Both the position numbers and the translations under genes were made by a program. From Acidobacteriaceae bacterium (GTDB lineage Bacteria; Acidobacteriota; Terriglobia; Terriglobales; Acidobacteriaceae): a stretch of 33,884 nucleotides of DNA. Under the pieces are notes generated by a model. The model saw only the letters and a program-made list of their open reading frames with translations. It did no database searches and was not told the origin of the DNA. Shown piece after piece: positions 17,315 to 25,823 of the stretch; position 1 is the first letter of the stretch; the number at the start of each line of letters is the position of its first letter. The stretch is taken from contig PMSQ01000083.1 in NCBI GenBank assembly GCA_003168355.1, positions 1 to 33,884 on the forward strand, given 5' to 3'.

Positions 17315-18193
17315 ATGTCTACTGCGCCAGCTATCCGGGCCAGCACCCGGCTATTTCCCTACGAACGGTGGGGGTCTCCATCGCCTTCTCTGCTCAGGCA
17401 ATACCGCGAGAATCATCCCTGTCCGCATATTCTGTTGAAGGATTTCCTTAATCCGGAGACCGCGCTGAGCATGGCGATGGAATTCCCCCGGGCTGCGAGC
17501 GACGCCTGGACGCAGTACAAGCACGCCAACGAAAACAAGCTGGGCATGCCCAAGCGCGAGCTTTTTCCGCCCTTGCTGGGGGCGGTCTCCGACGAACTGA
17601 ACTCGCCGGAATTTGTGGCCTGGGTTTCAGAATTGACTGGAATCCCGAACTTGATGGCGGACCCCATGTTGGAGGGCGGCGGCCTGCACCAATCTGGGCC
17701 GGGCGGTTACCTCAACGTGCACACAGATTTTTCCATGCACCACTTCCATACGGACTGGCACCGGCGTGTGAATCTGATCCTGTATCTGAATCCGGGATGG
17801 CGGGAGGAGTGGGGCGGTGCGATCGAATTGTGGGAGCGAACGGATGGCAAGAAGCTGGCGCGCTGCGCGGCGAAGTATCCACCGCTGCTGAACCATGCGC
17901 TCATTTTCACAACCGACGAGAGGTCATTGCACGGCTTTCCCGATCCTCTGCCGTGCCCCGAGGGACAGTCGCGCAAGAGTCTGGCGTTGTACTACTACAC
18001 AATCGAGCGGGACAAGAAGGTGACCGGACACTCCACCGATTATTTTGCGCGGCCGCAGGATGGGTGGAGAAAATCGGCGATGATCTGGCTGGATAAGAAG
18101 GCGGTCGATCTTTATTCGCGGGCCAAGGCTCGATTCGAATTCTCCGACGAGTTCGCCAGCCGGGTACTGGGATTTTTGTCGGGGAAGAAGTAG
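17315..18193 (+). CDS. 2-oxoglutarate/Fe(II)-dependent dioxygenase (prolyl-4-hydroxylase-like)
   Basis: A 292-residue soluble oxygenase. The iron-binding triad is visible: H136 and D138 in YLNVHTDFS, and H206 in RSLHGFPDPL; R220 (GQSRKSLALYYYT) is the likely 2-oxoglutarate carboxylate ligand. RRVNLILYLNPGW and EEWGGAIELW are the standard double-stranded beta-helix strands of this family. GAGGAG lies about 9 nt before the ATG. It hydroxylates a peptide or small molecule; no neighbour identifies the substrate. A possible -10 (TACAAT, 17285-17290) lies just upstream without a convincing -35. Confidence 0.9.
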   Translation: MSTAPAIRASTRLFPYERWGSPSPSLLRQYRENHPCPHILLKDFLNPETALSMAMEFPRAASDAWTQYKHANENKLGMPKRELFPPLLGAVSDELNSPEFVAWVSELTGIPNLMADPMLEGGGLHQSGPGGYLNVHTDFSMHHFHTDWHRRVNLILYLNPGWREEWGGAIELWERTDGKKLARCAAKYPPLLNHALIFTTDERSLHGFPDPLPCPEGQSRKSLALYYYTIERDKKVTGHSTDYFARPQDGWRKSAMIWLDKKAVDLYSRAKARFEFSDEFASRVLGFLSGKK

Positions 18194-18306
18194 CGGGGAA
18201 GTGCACTGCATCCGTTCCGAATAATTCGGCGAAAGAATGCCCTGGGCGAGTGCCGGGTACTGTCTTAAACATTGTGGCACGACTCTGAAGTTTGGTCCTG
18301 TGTTTG

Positions 18307-18335
18307 CGCAGGGTGTAACGGTGTTACATCCTGCG
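18307..18335. repeat. 13-bp perfect-type hairpin
   Basis: CGCAGG-G-TGTAAC, loop GGT, GTTACA-T-CCTGCG: 12 Watson-Crick pairs and one G-T pair around a 3-nt loop. It lies about 115 nt after the dioxygenase stop. No T-run follows on either strand, so it is not a standard terminator; a protein-binding dyad or transcript-stabilising end is possible. Confidence 0.7.
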
Positions 18336-18472
18336 TAGGCCAATGCTCCCGCTGTCCTTCATTTCTTGAAAAACAACCGCGTCATTTTTCAGCCTGTCAA
18401 TTTTCTGCTTTGCCACACGAATAGCCGCGTCCCAGGAATCGACAATTTCCGCAAGATTTCTGCTTTTGGCTA

Positions 18473-18513
18473 TTGACCAAATGTTTGTACATGTGCAATT
18501 ATATGCGTGTACG
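18473..18513 (+). promoter_or_regulatory. Candidate promoter with TGTACA elements before the wHTH gene
   Basis: TTGACC (18473-18478), 18-nt spacer, AATTAT (18497-18502). In and after the spacer lie an imperfect dyad TTGTACATGTGCAA (18485-18498) and a second TGTAC (18508-18512). They could be binding sites for the wHTH protein itself. Inference from sequence only. Confidence 0.4.
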
Positions 18514-18528
18514 ACTGGAGTATCGCTC

Positions 18529-19077
18529 ATGTCTAATCCTCAGAAAGTGGCTATGGATGCCTACCTGAAGGAAATGGCCGACCTAGTAGCTCAACGCCAA
18601 GCCCTCAGCAAGCGCATCAGTGGCCTCGAAAAAGCGCTGCGCGGAATGATTGATCTGCTTGGTACAGACGAAGAGCAGATGGAATATATGGAGAAATTGG
18701 ACGAACTGGTTCCCCCTGTAGGACTCAGCGACGCTATCGAACAAGCTCTTGGCAAAGAAGATGGGGATCCGCTGCTTCCGACCGAAATTCGAGATCGGGT
18801 GATTGGCTATCTCGGAAATCACTCCAACCAAATGGCTTCGGTTCACACGACATTGAAGCGACTCGTAAAGAGAAACCCGTTTATCGAGACAGTCCAGAAG
18901 GATGGAAAAACGGCCTACCGTTGGGTGAGCATGGGAGAGCGCATGGTGCGAGACATCCAGTTGCGTGCGGCAGCGGAAGAAATGCGGAAGGCAGGTTCGG
19001 AAATTGGAACTCCGCCAAGCCTTGATAGTTCGGCAGAAAAATTGATGCGGCAGGCTTTGGGCCGCAAAAAGAAATGA
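18529..19077 (+). CDS. Coiled-coil plus winged-helix hypothetical protein
   Basis: A 182-residue protein. The ATG at 18529 is chosen because GGAG lies 8 nt upstream; the frame is open another 21 codons, into the promoter. Residues about 5-45 form a charged coiled coil (AYLKEMADLVAQRQALSKRI). Residues about 68-135 look like a winged-helix domain: PTEIRDRVIGYLG, VHTTLKRLVKRN, then a beta-wing ending GKTAYRWV. The C-terminal tail is basic and ends GRKKK. Probably DNA-binding, but no named family was recognised. Base composition appears lower in GC than the neighbouring operons, fitting an acquired gene. Confidence 0.75.
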   Translation: MSNPQKVAMDAYLKEMADLVAQRQALSKRISGLEKALRGMIDLLGTDEEQMEYMEKLDELVPPVGLSDAIEQALGKEDGDPLLPTEIRDRVIGYLGNHSNQMASVHTTLKRLVKRNPFIETVQKDGKTAYRWVSMGERMVRDIQLRAAAEEMRKAGSEIGTPPSLDSSAEKLMRQALGRKKK

Positions 19078-19301
19078 CTTTAGAAGCAAATGCGAAACGC
19101 CCTGCGTTACGAGCGCAGAGCGTTTCAGAAAGCGAGGTAGAAACCGATGACGCGGCCTCCACCAATTAGCAGTTGACACTTAAACGCCCTGTCGCCTGTT
19201 CTAGCAGTCGGCAGGGCTAATCCGGATCGCGGGGTAAGCCGAGACTCAGACCCAAATTGATTGTACGGCTTTCCCCGCTCAACGCAAGCGGAGAAAAGCC
19301 C

Positions 19302-19739
19302 ATGACCTGTATCAGATGCCAGCACACGACCTGTGTTAAAGCAGATTCCTTCGGTAAGCGCCATGTTCAGCGCTGGAAATGCACTTCCTGCAAGAACCGA
19401 GTTTCTGAACCCCACACCAAACTTACCCGCGATACGTTCCTGTCGAATCCCGAAGCGGCAGAACGTGCGCTGCATTGTTTGCTTGAGGGATGCTCGATCC
19501 GATCCACCGAACGCCTCACTGGCCTGAATCGAAACACCATCATGCGATTTTTGCTGCGATCCTGCCAGCGCGGATTACTGCCATTAACTTTGGTTCCAAC
19601 GTCGCGGCCTTTTCTTCAACTGTTCGGAAGATGCTGGCAAGCAATTCATCCTCAGATAATGCGGTTATTGTGCTATTTTCCACGTTACATCCATGTCAGT
19701 GAATCGGGGGCGTTTGCTGGAAACGTTCTGGCAAACTAG
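19302..19739 (+). pseudogene. IS1-like transposase, N-terminal remnant
   Basis: From the ATG at 19302 the frame encodes the zinc-ribbon and helix-turn-helix head typical of IS1-type transposases: MTCIRCQHTTCVKADSFGK, WKCTSCKNRVSEP (four-Cys CxxC...CxxC), then EAAERALHCLLEGCSIRSTE and RLTGLNRNTIMRFLL. After about residue 88 the sequence stops looking like transposase, and the DDE catalytic domain is absent; the remaining codons are probably read-through of unrelated DNA. No terminal inverted repeats were recognised. This is a decayed insertion sequence. Confidence 0.7.
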
Positions 19740-19974
19740 AAACGGCGGTGTTCTTCTTTGGCCGCAATCGCAGCACTTCGGACCATCGACTCTTGCGAGC
19801 TACCCATCCCCATGGTCGGTTCCACAATCTAATCAACTCTAGCCTGTTGGTTTCTTCGATTAAAGCTAGCGTCTTTGGGCACCAGAACGATAAGACTTTT
19901 TTGTCCTCTTCCGTCAGGTGGCAAATCGGAAATTCGTGATTGATGTACTTGATGTACTCACCGTTTTTATCCAC
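19696..19974 (-). CDS. Doubtful small hypothetical ORF
   Basis: A 92-codon frame with a GTG start. The N-terminal half (EYIKYINHEFPICHLTEEDK, LALIEETNRLELIRLW) looks protein-like; the tail (AVSSLPERFQQTPPIH) does not. It overlaps the end of the transposase remnant on the other strand and has no well-spaced Shine-Dalgarno. It may be a gene fragment left by the insertion-sequence event. No family recognised. Confidence 0.25.
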   Translation of the reverse strand: MDKNGEYIKYINHEFPICHLTEEDKKVLSFWCPKTLALIEETNRLELIRLWNRPWGWVARKSRWSEVLRLRPKKNTAVSSLPERFQQTPPIH

Positions 19975-20046
19975 CCCTCAATTTTACGCCTTCGCCGGGA
20001 GCGTTATGCCGCGCCACAGCGTTTAAGACACTACCGCCGTCTTGCC

Positions 20047-20075
20047 TTGACACCACTTTTCTCACCCTTTATCCT
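20047..20075 (+). promoter_or_regulatory. Sigma-70 promoter of the yceD-rpmF-plsX-fabD operon
   Basis: Perfect -35 TTGACA (20047-20052), 17-nt spacer, -10 TATCCT (20070-20075). It lies 87 nt before the yceD ATG. Position and spacing fit a housekeeping promoter. Confidence 0.65.
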
Positions 20076-20162
20076 TAACTCTTGCTCCTTGCGGTACTTG
20101 CGCCTTCTTGGCGTGCTTCCGCGGGCCTGGGGCGGCAATTGGACGGGGCGCGGAGGTTTCCG

Positions 20163-20714
20163 ATGTTCTTCGAGATCAAAGAGTTAGAACTTCATCCTGT
20201 GGAGTTTGCGGAGAGGTTCGAACCGGGCGTGATCGACCTGGGATCGGATTACCGCCAGATCTCTCCCATCGAAAGCAGCGGGCGGGCGGATCTGGTCGAG
20301 GAGCATCACGGCAAGCACAAGATCATCCAGGATATTCGGGTTAAAGGCCGGCTCACGACCAGCCTGGAATCGAACTGTGCGCGGTGTCTGGAGCCGATCA
20401 CCCAGGATGTAAAGCGCGAGTTCGATCTCCTGTATCGTCCTCAGGGATCGGACGCCGGGCGGGACGAGATTTCGGTCACCGACGCGGAGGCCGAGATCAG
20501 CTATTATGAAGGCGAAGGGCTTCTGCTCGACGATGTTGTGCGCGAGCAGATCCTGCTGGCCGTCCCTTTAAAGCTTACGTGCCGCGAAGATTGCAAGGGA
20601 CTGTGCCCGCACTGCGGCACCAACCTGAACCAGGAGCCGTGTTCGTGCGCAGTGACGCGGGAAGAACCGCGATGGGCGGCGCTCAAGGAAATCCGCAGCA
20701 AGCTGGCGCATTGA
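20163..20714 (+). CDS. yceD: YceD family protein (DUF177)
   Basis: A 183-residue protein of the family linked to 23S rRNA/ribosome biogenesis and encoded next to rpmF in most bacteria. It starts MFFEIKELELHPVEF; GGAGG lies 7-8 nt upstream. Conserved parts: IRVKGRLTTSLESNCARCLE (the C-x2-C of DUF177) and a Cys-rich C-terminus, CREDCKGLCPHCGTNLNQ, probably a zinc site. Upstream in-frame starts are rejected because the reads there are Arg/Ala-rich and lie before the Shine-Dalgarno. First gene of a four-gene operon. Confidence 0.92.
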   Translation: MFFEIKELELHPVEFAERFEPGVIDLGSDYRQISPIESSGRADLVEEHHGKHKIIQDIRVKGRLTTSLESNCARCLEPITQDVKREFDLLYRPQGSDAGRDEISVTDAEAEISYYEGEGLLLDDVVREQILLAVPLKLTCREDCKGLCPHCGTNLNQEPCSCAVTREEPRWAALKEIRSKLAH

Positions 20715-20780
20715 GAGCAGAGACAATAGGATTTTGATTCATGCCAGGCGGAGAGCCTCGGCGAGAGGAATTCATAGACC

Positions 20781-20966
20781 ATGCCAAATCCGAAACGACG
20801 ACATTCGCAGAAGCGCACTTCGACCCGGCGGGCGCACGATTTCCTGACGAGTCACTCGTTGTCTGAGTGCCCCAACTGTCACGAAAAAAAGATGCCGCAT
20901 CGCGCCTGCGCCAAGTGCGGCTACTACAAGGGCCGCGAAGTTCTGGAAATCAAGGAAGCCAGCTAG
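20781..20966 (+). CDS. rpmF: 50S ribosomal protein L32
   Basis: A 61-residue protein starting MPNPKRRHSQKRTSTRRAH, with the zinc-ribbon cysteines CPNC and CAKCGYY expected of the zinc-binding form of L32. It lies 66 nt after yceD and 12 nt before plsX, the standard order. Confidence 0.98.
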   Translation: MPNPKRRHSQKRTSTRRAHDFLTSHSLSECPNCHEKKMPHRACAKCGYYKGREVLEIKEAS

Positions 20967-20978
20967 CTCGCTGTCACC

Positions 20979-22031
20979 ATGCCTAGCGTGATCGCGCTGG
21001 ATGCGATGGGTTCGGACCGGGCGCCCAAGCCTGAAATCGAAGGCGCGATCCATGCTGCGCGCAACTACGGAGTGCGCGTGCTGCTGATTGGTCCGGAACC
21101 CACAGTCAAAGCGGAACTGGAGCGTCATCCGGCGGCATCGCGTCTGCCCATTGAGATCGTCCACGCCAGCGAAGTCATTACCATGAAGGACAAAGCGGTG
21201 CAGGCGGTGCGCGCCAAGCGCGACTCCTCCATGCGCGTAGGGCTGCGGCTGGTTCGCGAAGGAAGAGCGGCGGGCTTTGTGACGGCCGGCAATACCGGCG
21301 CCGCCATGGCTACGGCCAAGATGGTGCTGGGCGCCTTGCACGGCGTGGACCGTCCGGCGCTGGCGGCCGTTTTTCCTACTGCGCCAGGTACCGCCGCAAT
21401 TTTGCTGGACGTGGGCGCGAACGTGGATTGCAAGCCGCGTAATCTTGAACAGTTTGCGGTGATGGGCGAGATTTATTTCCGCTCCATGTTTGGCCGCTCG
21501 ATGCTCGGAAGACGGCCGCGCGTGGGCTTGCTTTCCATCGGCGAGGAAGAAACCAAGGGCAACGAGCTGACGCGCGAATCGTTCCAGTTATTGAAGCGGC
21601 TTCCTCTCAACTTTGTGGGCAATGTGGAAGGTCGCGACCTGTTCAATGGCCACGTCGACGTGATCGTTGCGGATGGGTTCGTGGGCAATGTGGCGCTCAA
21701 GATTTCCGAAGGCGTGGCGAACCTGGTGCGCACGGTTCTGAAAGAATCGTTGAAAGCAACGATTACCAGCCAGGTCGGCTACATGCTTTCGCGCAGCGCC
21801 TTCACCGATTTCAAAAAGCGCATCGACCACACCGAATACGGCGGCGCGCCGCTGTTGGGGCTGAAGGGCGTGTGCATTATCACGCACGGTTCGTCCAACG
21901 CGAATGCCATCAAGAATGCGGTACGCGTAGCTGCGGAGTTCGCCGAGCGGCACATCAATCAGTCGATCGAGCAGGGACTGGCTGCGCTCCGGCCTGCGCG
22001 GGTCGAAGTAGAAGCCTCGCCGGTTCGCTAG
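20979..22031 (+). CDS. plsX: Phosphate acyltransferase PlsX
   Basis: Makes acyl-phosphate from acyl-ACP, the first step of the PlsX/PlsY route to phosphatidic acid. It is 350 residues. Family motifs: [18 protein letters not shown] at the N-terminus, [48 protein letters not shown] and [18 protein letters not shown]. It is a peripheral membrane enzyme. It is followed by fabD at 17 nt; the fabH gene often found between them is absent here. Confidence 0.97.
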   Translation: MPSVIALDAMGSDRAPKPEIEGAIHAARNYGVRVLLIGPEPTVKAELERHPAASRLPIEIVHASEVITMKDKAVQAVRAKRDSSMRVGLRLVREGRAAGFVTAGNTGAAMATAKMVLGALHGVDRPALAAVFPTAPGTAAILLDVGANVDCKPRNLEQFAVMGEIYFRSMFGRSMLGRRPRVGLLSIGEEETKGNELTRESFQLLKRLPLNFVGNVEGRDLFNGHVDVIVADGFVGNVALKISEGVANLVRTVLKESLKATITSQVGYMLSRSAFTDFKKRIDHTEYGGAPLLGLKGVCIITHGSSNANAIKNAVRVAAEFAERHINQSIEQGLAALRPARVEVEASPVR

Positions 22032-22048
22032 CTTCTCGAATCAAAACA

Positions 22049-23047
22049 ATGACCGAATCAACAGACACTCCCGGCGTCGCCACTTCAGAAATCGCCACAG
22101 AAAAGATCGCTGCAAGAAAGATCGCATTCATTTTCCCCGGCCAGGGCTCGCAGGCCGTGGGTATGGGCAAAGATCTCGCCGAGAAGTATTCCATCGCGCG
22201 GCAAACCTTTGAAGAAGCCGACGAAGCGCTGGGCTACAAATTGTCGCAGGTATGTTTCGAGGGACCGGAAGATCAGTTGCGCCTGACCGAAATCACACAG
22301 CCCGCGATTCTCACCGTGTCGATCGCGGCGCTCAGAGTTCTTGAGTGCCGCATCCCCAAGCCAAGCTTTGTGGCGGGCCACAGTTTGGGCGAGTATTCGG
22401 CGCACGTGGCTTCAGGAACGATGAGCTTTGCCGACGCCGTGCGCACCGTGCGCAATCGCGGCAAGTATATGCAGGAAGCGGTCCCGGTGGGAGTAGGGGC
22501 CATGGCGGCAATCCTGGGTATGGACCTGGAGAAAGTTGTCGCGGTTTGCGAAGAGGCGGCGAAAGGCGAAGTGTGCGCCCCCGCGAACATTAATTCGCCA
22601 GAGCAGATTGTGATCTCCGGCAACACCGCGGCGGTAGAGCGCGGCGCGAAGCTGGCCGACGAGCGGGGAGCGAAACGCGCGAAGTTGCTGCCTGTTAGCG
22701 CACCCTTTCACTGTTCTCTGATGAAGCCCGCACAGGACCGCCTGGAAGCGGACCTGAACAAATTGAAGACGCAGAAGCCGGTGTATCCAGTGGTCTGCAA
22801 TGTGGAAGCGTCTTTGGTGGTCGATGAATTGCGGGCGCGCGAAACGTTGGTCGCCCAGGTAACCGGCTCGGTGAAGTGGGAGCAGAGCATGCGCCTGCTG
22901 ATCGCGGAGGGCGTGCAGAGCTTCGTAGAAATCGGTCCAGGAAGAGTTCTTTGCGGCCTGATGCGGCAGATTGACCGCTCGAAAACCTGCCTGAACGTCG
23001 GGGACGAGGCTTCTCTGAGCAAAGCGCTGGAGCAGCTCGGAAGTTAG
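22049..23047 (+). CDS. fabD: Malonyl-CoA:ACP transacylase FabD
   Basis: Loads malonyl groups onto acyl carrier protein for fatty-acid synthesis. It is 332 residues from the ATG at 22049; the frame is open through the end of plsX, but that part is out-of-frame shadow. Motifs: FPGQGSQAVGMG (residues 29-40), the nucleophile elbow GHSLGEYSAH with S112, R-containing VRNRGKYMQ, and H221 in SAPFHCSLM. It carries an N-terminal extension of about 23 residues rich in Thr/Glu/Ala before KIAFIFPGQG. Last gene of the operon; the next gene is convergent 3 nt away. Confidence 0.97.
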   Translation: MTESTDTPGVATSEIATEKIAARKIAFIFPGQGSQAVGMGKDLAEKYSIARQTFEEADEALGYKLSQVCFEGPEDQLRLTEITQPAILTVSIAALRVLECRIPKPSFVAGHSLGEYSAHVASGTMSFADAVRTVRNRGKYMQEAVPVGVGAMAAILGMDLEKVVAVCEEAAKGEVCAPANINSPEQIVISGNTAAVERGAKLADERGAKRAKLLPVSAPFHCSLMKPAQDRLEADLNKLKTQKPVYPVVCNVEASLVVDELRARETLVAQVTGSVKWEQSMRLLIAEGVQSFVEIGPGRVLCGLMRQIDRSKTCLNVGDEASLSKALEQLGS

Positions 23048-23050
23048 GTT

Positions 23051-23509
23051 CTAGCGAAACTCCAGATCGCAGGGCGGTGTGCTGATCGTCTTATCCGATT
23101 TATCCACGTACAACTGGGCGTGTTGCGCGCGATCGTTCACCACCAGGTCAACCACCACGCCCGTCCCGCCGCCGGGGCAGTTGCTGGCGCCGAAGATCTT
23201 ATAGCTCTTGACCGCGCCCCACTGGCCGCCCGGTCCCCAGTCCTGCCAGAATTCGTTGTAGGGATACTGCGCGTGCTTCTGCGGATGCTGCTTCCATCCG
23301 GGATCGGCGTAGTAGATGCCATAGGCCGTTTCGAAATCTTGTTTCTGCAGCGAAGAAAAAAATTTCCCGGCGATGCGTTCCTCCGGCCAGAAGCGGTTCC
23401 ACCAGCCCGCAAACGCCAGCACAAGAACAAGCACGATGATCGAAATAATGCGGGTCCGCTTCTTCCGCTCTTTCTCGGGATGGTACTCTTTGGCGTCCAG
23501 TAGGGTCAT
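23051..23509 (-). CDS. Single-pass membrane protein of unknown function
   Basis: A 152-residue protein. A basic cytoplasmic head (EKERKKRTR) is followed by one membrane segment (IISIIVLVLVLAFAGWW, about residues 21-37), then an exported domain of about 110 residues with helix FSSLQKQDFETAYGIYYADP, a feature of small NTF2-like/DUF4864-like folds, and two cysteines (NCPGGG, PPCDLEF). No family assigned with certainty. The start is ATG at 23509; an adjacent GTG at 23512 is possible. Its stop is 3 nt from the fabD stop, on the opposite strand. Confidence 0.65.
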   Translation of the reverse strand: MTLLDAKEYHPEKERKKRTRIISIIVLVLVLAFAGWWNRFWPEERIAGKFFSSLQKQDFETAYGIYYADPGWKQHPQKHAQYPYNEFWQDWGPGGQWGAVKSYKIFGASNCPGGGTGVVVDLVVNDRAQHAQLYVDKSDKTISTPPCDLEFR

Positions 23510-23596
23510 CACTCTCTAGAATAACGGACGCAGCCGGTAAGTCAAAAGTTCCAGAAGAAATCGGGTGGTCTACAATCGGGCCATCGGCGATCTTTC

Positions 23597-23628
23597 AGAT
23601 GACCAGATCGCCAGATCGCCCGATGACC
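23597..23628. repeat. Degenerate octamer tandem array
   Basis: Four 8-nt units: agatgacc, agatcgcc, agatcgcc, cgatgacc. The preceding bases include GGCGATC and ATCGGGC (about 23575-23592), which pair with GATCGCC and GCCCGAT of the array, so the whole 23560-23632 segment can fold. It lies between the ABC permease end and the small membrane protein gene. Confidence 0.7.
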
Positions 23629-23635
23629 CGATTCT

Positions 23636-24748
23636 TCATAGCGTTCTCTTGAACAGTGGAATCGCGACTGCGAGCGTAACCGCCGCAAAGATTGTCAGGT
23701 ACAGCATGTCGGTCCCAACCGCCGCCAGGGTCGTCTCTTTCAGCAGCAGACACTTGAACCCATCCACAGCATAAGTAAAGGGGTCAACCTTGGCGATCGC
23801 CCGCAACCATGGCGGAAAGGCCTGGATGGGATAGATTGCCCCGCTGGGAAAAAACAGCAGCGTATTCAGAATGCCGAACATGGCTCGCGGCACCAGTGGG
23901 TCATCAATGCGCACCATCAGCAGGAACATCATGGTGTTGAAGGCCAGCGATGTCAGCACGATCATCACCAGCAGTCCGAGCATCGTGACCGGATTGAAAA
24001 TCGTACTCACGCCCGAGATCAGCGCCCCGATCACGCAAATAATCACTCCCGTCATCACCGCCTTGATCGCGCCTGCCAGGTTGAGCCCCAGCACCAGTTC
24101 AAGCTTGGTAATGGGCGTGACCAAATAGCCTTCATGCACGCCGCGCGCCTTGTCGTCGATGTAGAGCATGCCCCCGCCGATCATCACCGAGACAAACATC
24201 GCCAGCGTGAGCGAACCCGGCAGCAGATATTTCATGTATTCGATGTAGGGATAAAGTTCGACGATCTCGAGCGCAGTCTGCTGCAGAATGCGCGGTTCGA
24301 CCGTAGGCTGGTTCAGCGAGTTAGTCAGGTCGGTCAGCTCCGACTCCACCGCGGAACTCATGAAGTTGTCGCTGTTATCCACCACCACGGCGATCTGCGG
24401 ATGGTTTTCTTCGTAAACGCGCCGCGAGAATTGTGGCGGGATGATCAGCGCACCCTCGAGCTTGCCGTTGCGCACGTCCTCCACTGCCTGTTTCTCGTTG
24501 TCGTAATAAACCGGCACAAAGGTTCGAATGTTGGCGCGCACGGAATCGAAGGCCTCGCGAATCTTCAGCGCCTGCGTGCCCCCATCCTGATCGACAATGG
24601 CGACCCGGGCATCGCGAATCTTTCCGCCAAACGCATTCCCCAAAACGATCAGCTGCACCAGCGGCATGATCATTGACGCCATCATGAGCGCCGGCGAACG
24701 GAAGAACTTGCGCATTTCGCGCTCGACTATGGCCATCATCCGGTTCAT
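23636..24748 (-). CDS. ABC-2 type transporter permease
   Basis: A 370-residue permease of the YbhS/YbhR/NatB type. The start is ATG at 24748, with GAGG 8 nt upstream and 19 nt after the ATPase stop; upstream in-frame sequence overlaps the ATPase gene and looks artificial. One N-terminal membrane helix (SPALMMASMIMPLVQLIVLG) is followed by a large exported loop (about residues 45-165: VAIVDQDGG, GALIIPPQFSRR), then five or six C-terminal helices, including GGGMLYIDDKARGVHEGYLV with the charged coupling segment. It exports an unknown substrate with the ATPase and HlyD genes. Only one permease is present; E. coli ybhGFSR has two, so a homodimer is likely. Confidence 0.92.
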   Translation of the reverse strand: MNRMMAIVEREMRKFFRSPALMMASMIMPLVQLIVLGNAFGGKIRDARVAIVDQDGGTQALKIREAFDSVRANIRTFVPVYYDNEKQAVEDVRNGKLEGALIIPPQFSRRVYEENHPQIAVVVDNSDNFMSSAVESELTDLTNSLNQPTVEPRILQQTALEIVELYPYIEYMKYLLPGSLTLAMFVSVMIGGGMLYIDDKARGVHEGYLVTPITKLELVLGLNLAGAIKAVMTGVIICVIGALISGVSTIFNPVTMLGLLVMIVLTSLAFNTMMFLLMVRIDDPLVPRAMFGILNTLLFFPSGAIYPIQAFPPWLRAIAKVDPFTYAVDGFKCLLLKETTLAAVGTDMLYLTIFAAVTLAVAIPLFKRTL

Positions 24749-24767
24749 AACTTCAACCTCGGGCGGT

Positions 24768-25823
24768 TCATGGCTGCAGCCCCGGCCGCTGCGGCATCGT
24801 AAACGCATACGCTTTCTGCAGTTCGTCGCGCAGCTGCCTTCCGGTGTAATGCACGAAGACATCGTCCAGCGTGGTGTTCTGCACTGAGAGCGACTTCACC
24901 GCAACCCCAGCTTCGACGGCCATCCCAACCAGTTCGGTGGTGGTTCGCGAGCCGCTGCCGGTGAGCACTCGATACATTCCCGCTCCCTCGTGCTGCACCG
25001 AAGTGACGTCGTCGAGCGTGTGCAGGCGCTGCTCCCAATCGTCCGGAGGATTTTCGAACTGCGCTTCGATCACGTTCGATCCTGGCACACTCGCCTTCAA
25101 CGCCATAGGCGTGTCCAGTGCGACCAGCTTGCCGTGATCCACGATAGCGATGCGCTCGCACAGCCGGTCAGCTTCATCCATGTAATGTGTGGTGATCAGG
25201 ATCGTGAGTTGACGCTGGCTCATGATGTTGCCCAGCATCTCCCACACGGCAACCCGCGAAACCGGGTCCAATCCAGTGGTGGGCTCGTCGAGAAAAAAGA
25301 TTTTCGGATGATGCACCAGCCCGCGCGCAATCTCCAGCCGCCGCCGCATACCGCCAGAAAGCGTCTTGGTCTGCGCGTCGCGCCACTTGGTTAGGTCCAC
25401 CAGCCCCAGCAACTCGTCGATCGAGCGCTTTCTTTCTTTCGCCGGCACATCGTAGAGCTTGGCGTAGATGTTCAGATTCTCTTCCACCGTGAGATCCAGA
25501 TCGCTGGTCAGCGCCTGCGGGATCACGCCGATGGTTCGCCGCACCGCATCCGGATCCTTTGCAACATCGTGACCGGCAATGCGCGCAATACCCGAAGTGA
25601 GCGGAATCAGCGTCGTCATCATGCGAATCAGCGTCGACTTGCCCGCTCCATTCGGTCCCAACAGGCCGAAGATCTCCCCATCTCTTACGTTGAACGAAAC
25701 ATCGTCGACGGCGGTGAAGTCGCCGTACTTCTTGACGATGTGGTCAACTTCGATGGCGTAGGGCCTTTCGAGGCCGGGAGCGGAAGCGCCGCCATTCGGT
25801 TTGGTGTCCAGGTCTGCCATCAT
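24768..25823 (-). CDS. ABC transporter ATP-binding protein (efflux, DrrA/YbhF-like)
   Basis: A 351-residue ATPase. Walker A GPNGAGKS (56-63), signature LSGGMRRRLEIARGL (155 onward), Walker B IFFLDEP (175-181), D-loop GLDP and switch His in TTHYMDEADRL. The C-terminal ~100 residues form the DUF4162-type extension seen in drug-export ATPases. An N-terminal spacer of about 20 residues precedes AIEVDHIVKKYG. It overlaps the stop of the HlyD gene by 4 nt, so translation is coupled. Confidence 0.95.
   Translation of the reverse strand: MMADLDTKPNGGASAPGLERPYAIEVDHIVKKYGDFTAVDDVSFNVRDGEIFGLLGPNGAGKSTLIRMMTTLIPLTSGIARIAGHDVAKDPDAVRRTIGVIPQALTSDLDLTVEENLNIYAKLYDVPAKERKRSIDELLGLVDLTKWRDAQTKTLSGGMRRRLEIARGLVHHPKIFFLDEPTTGLDPVSRVAVWEMLGNIMSQRQLTILITTHYMDEADRLCERIAIVDHGKLVALDTPMALKASVPGSNVIEAQFENPPDDWEQRLHTLDDVTSVQHEGAGMYRVLTGSGSRTTTELVGMAVEAGVAVKSLSVQNTTLDDVFVHYTGRQLRDELQKAYAFTMPQRPGLQP

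Larger units (their letters stand above)
18194..18528. other. Gap between dioxygenase and wHTH gene
   Basis: Holds one strong hairpin (18307-18335) and the promoter region of the next gene. A 68-codon minus-strand frame (18324-18530) runs across it but overlaps that promoter. No other gene seen. Confidence 0.5.
19078..20162. other. Gene-poor patch with transposase remnant
   Basis: About 1.1 kb between the wHTH gene and yceD. It contains CAATTAGCAGTTGACACTTA (19163-19182), which matches part of the heptamer array at 7181 at 17 of 20 positions, a broken IS1-like transposase gene, a doubtful 92-codon minus-strand frame, and the promoter of yceD at its right end. Confidence 0.6.

Noticed and set aside
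18324..18530. 68-codon minus-strand frame with a plausible helical segment (AAIRVAKQKIDRLKNDAVVF)
   Set aside because: Its start overlaps the start and promoter of the wHTH gene, no Shine-Dalgarno was seen, and its stop lies in a hairpin. It could be a gene fragment, but support is too weak.
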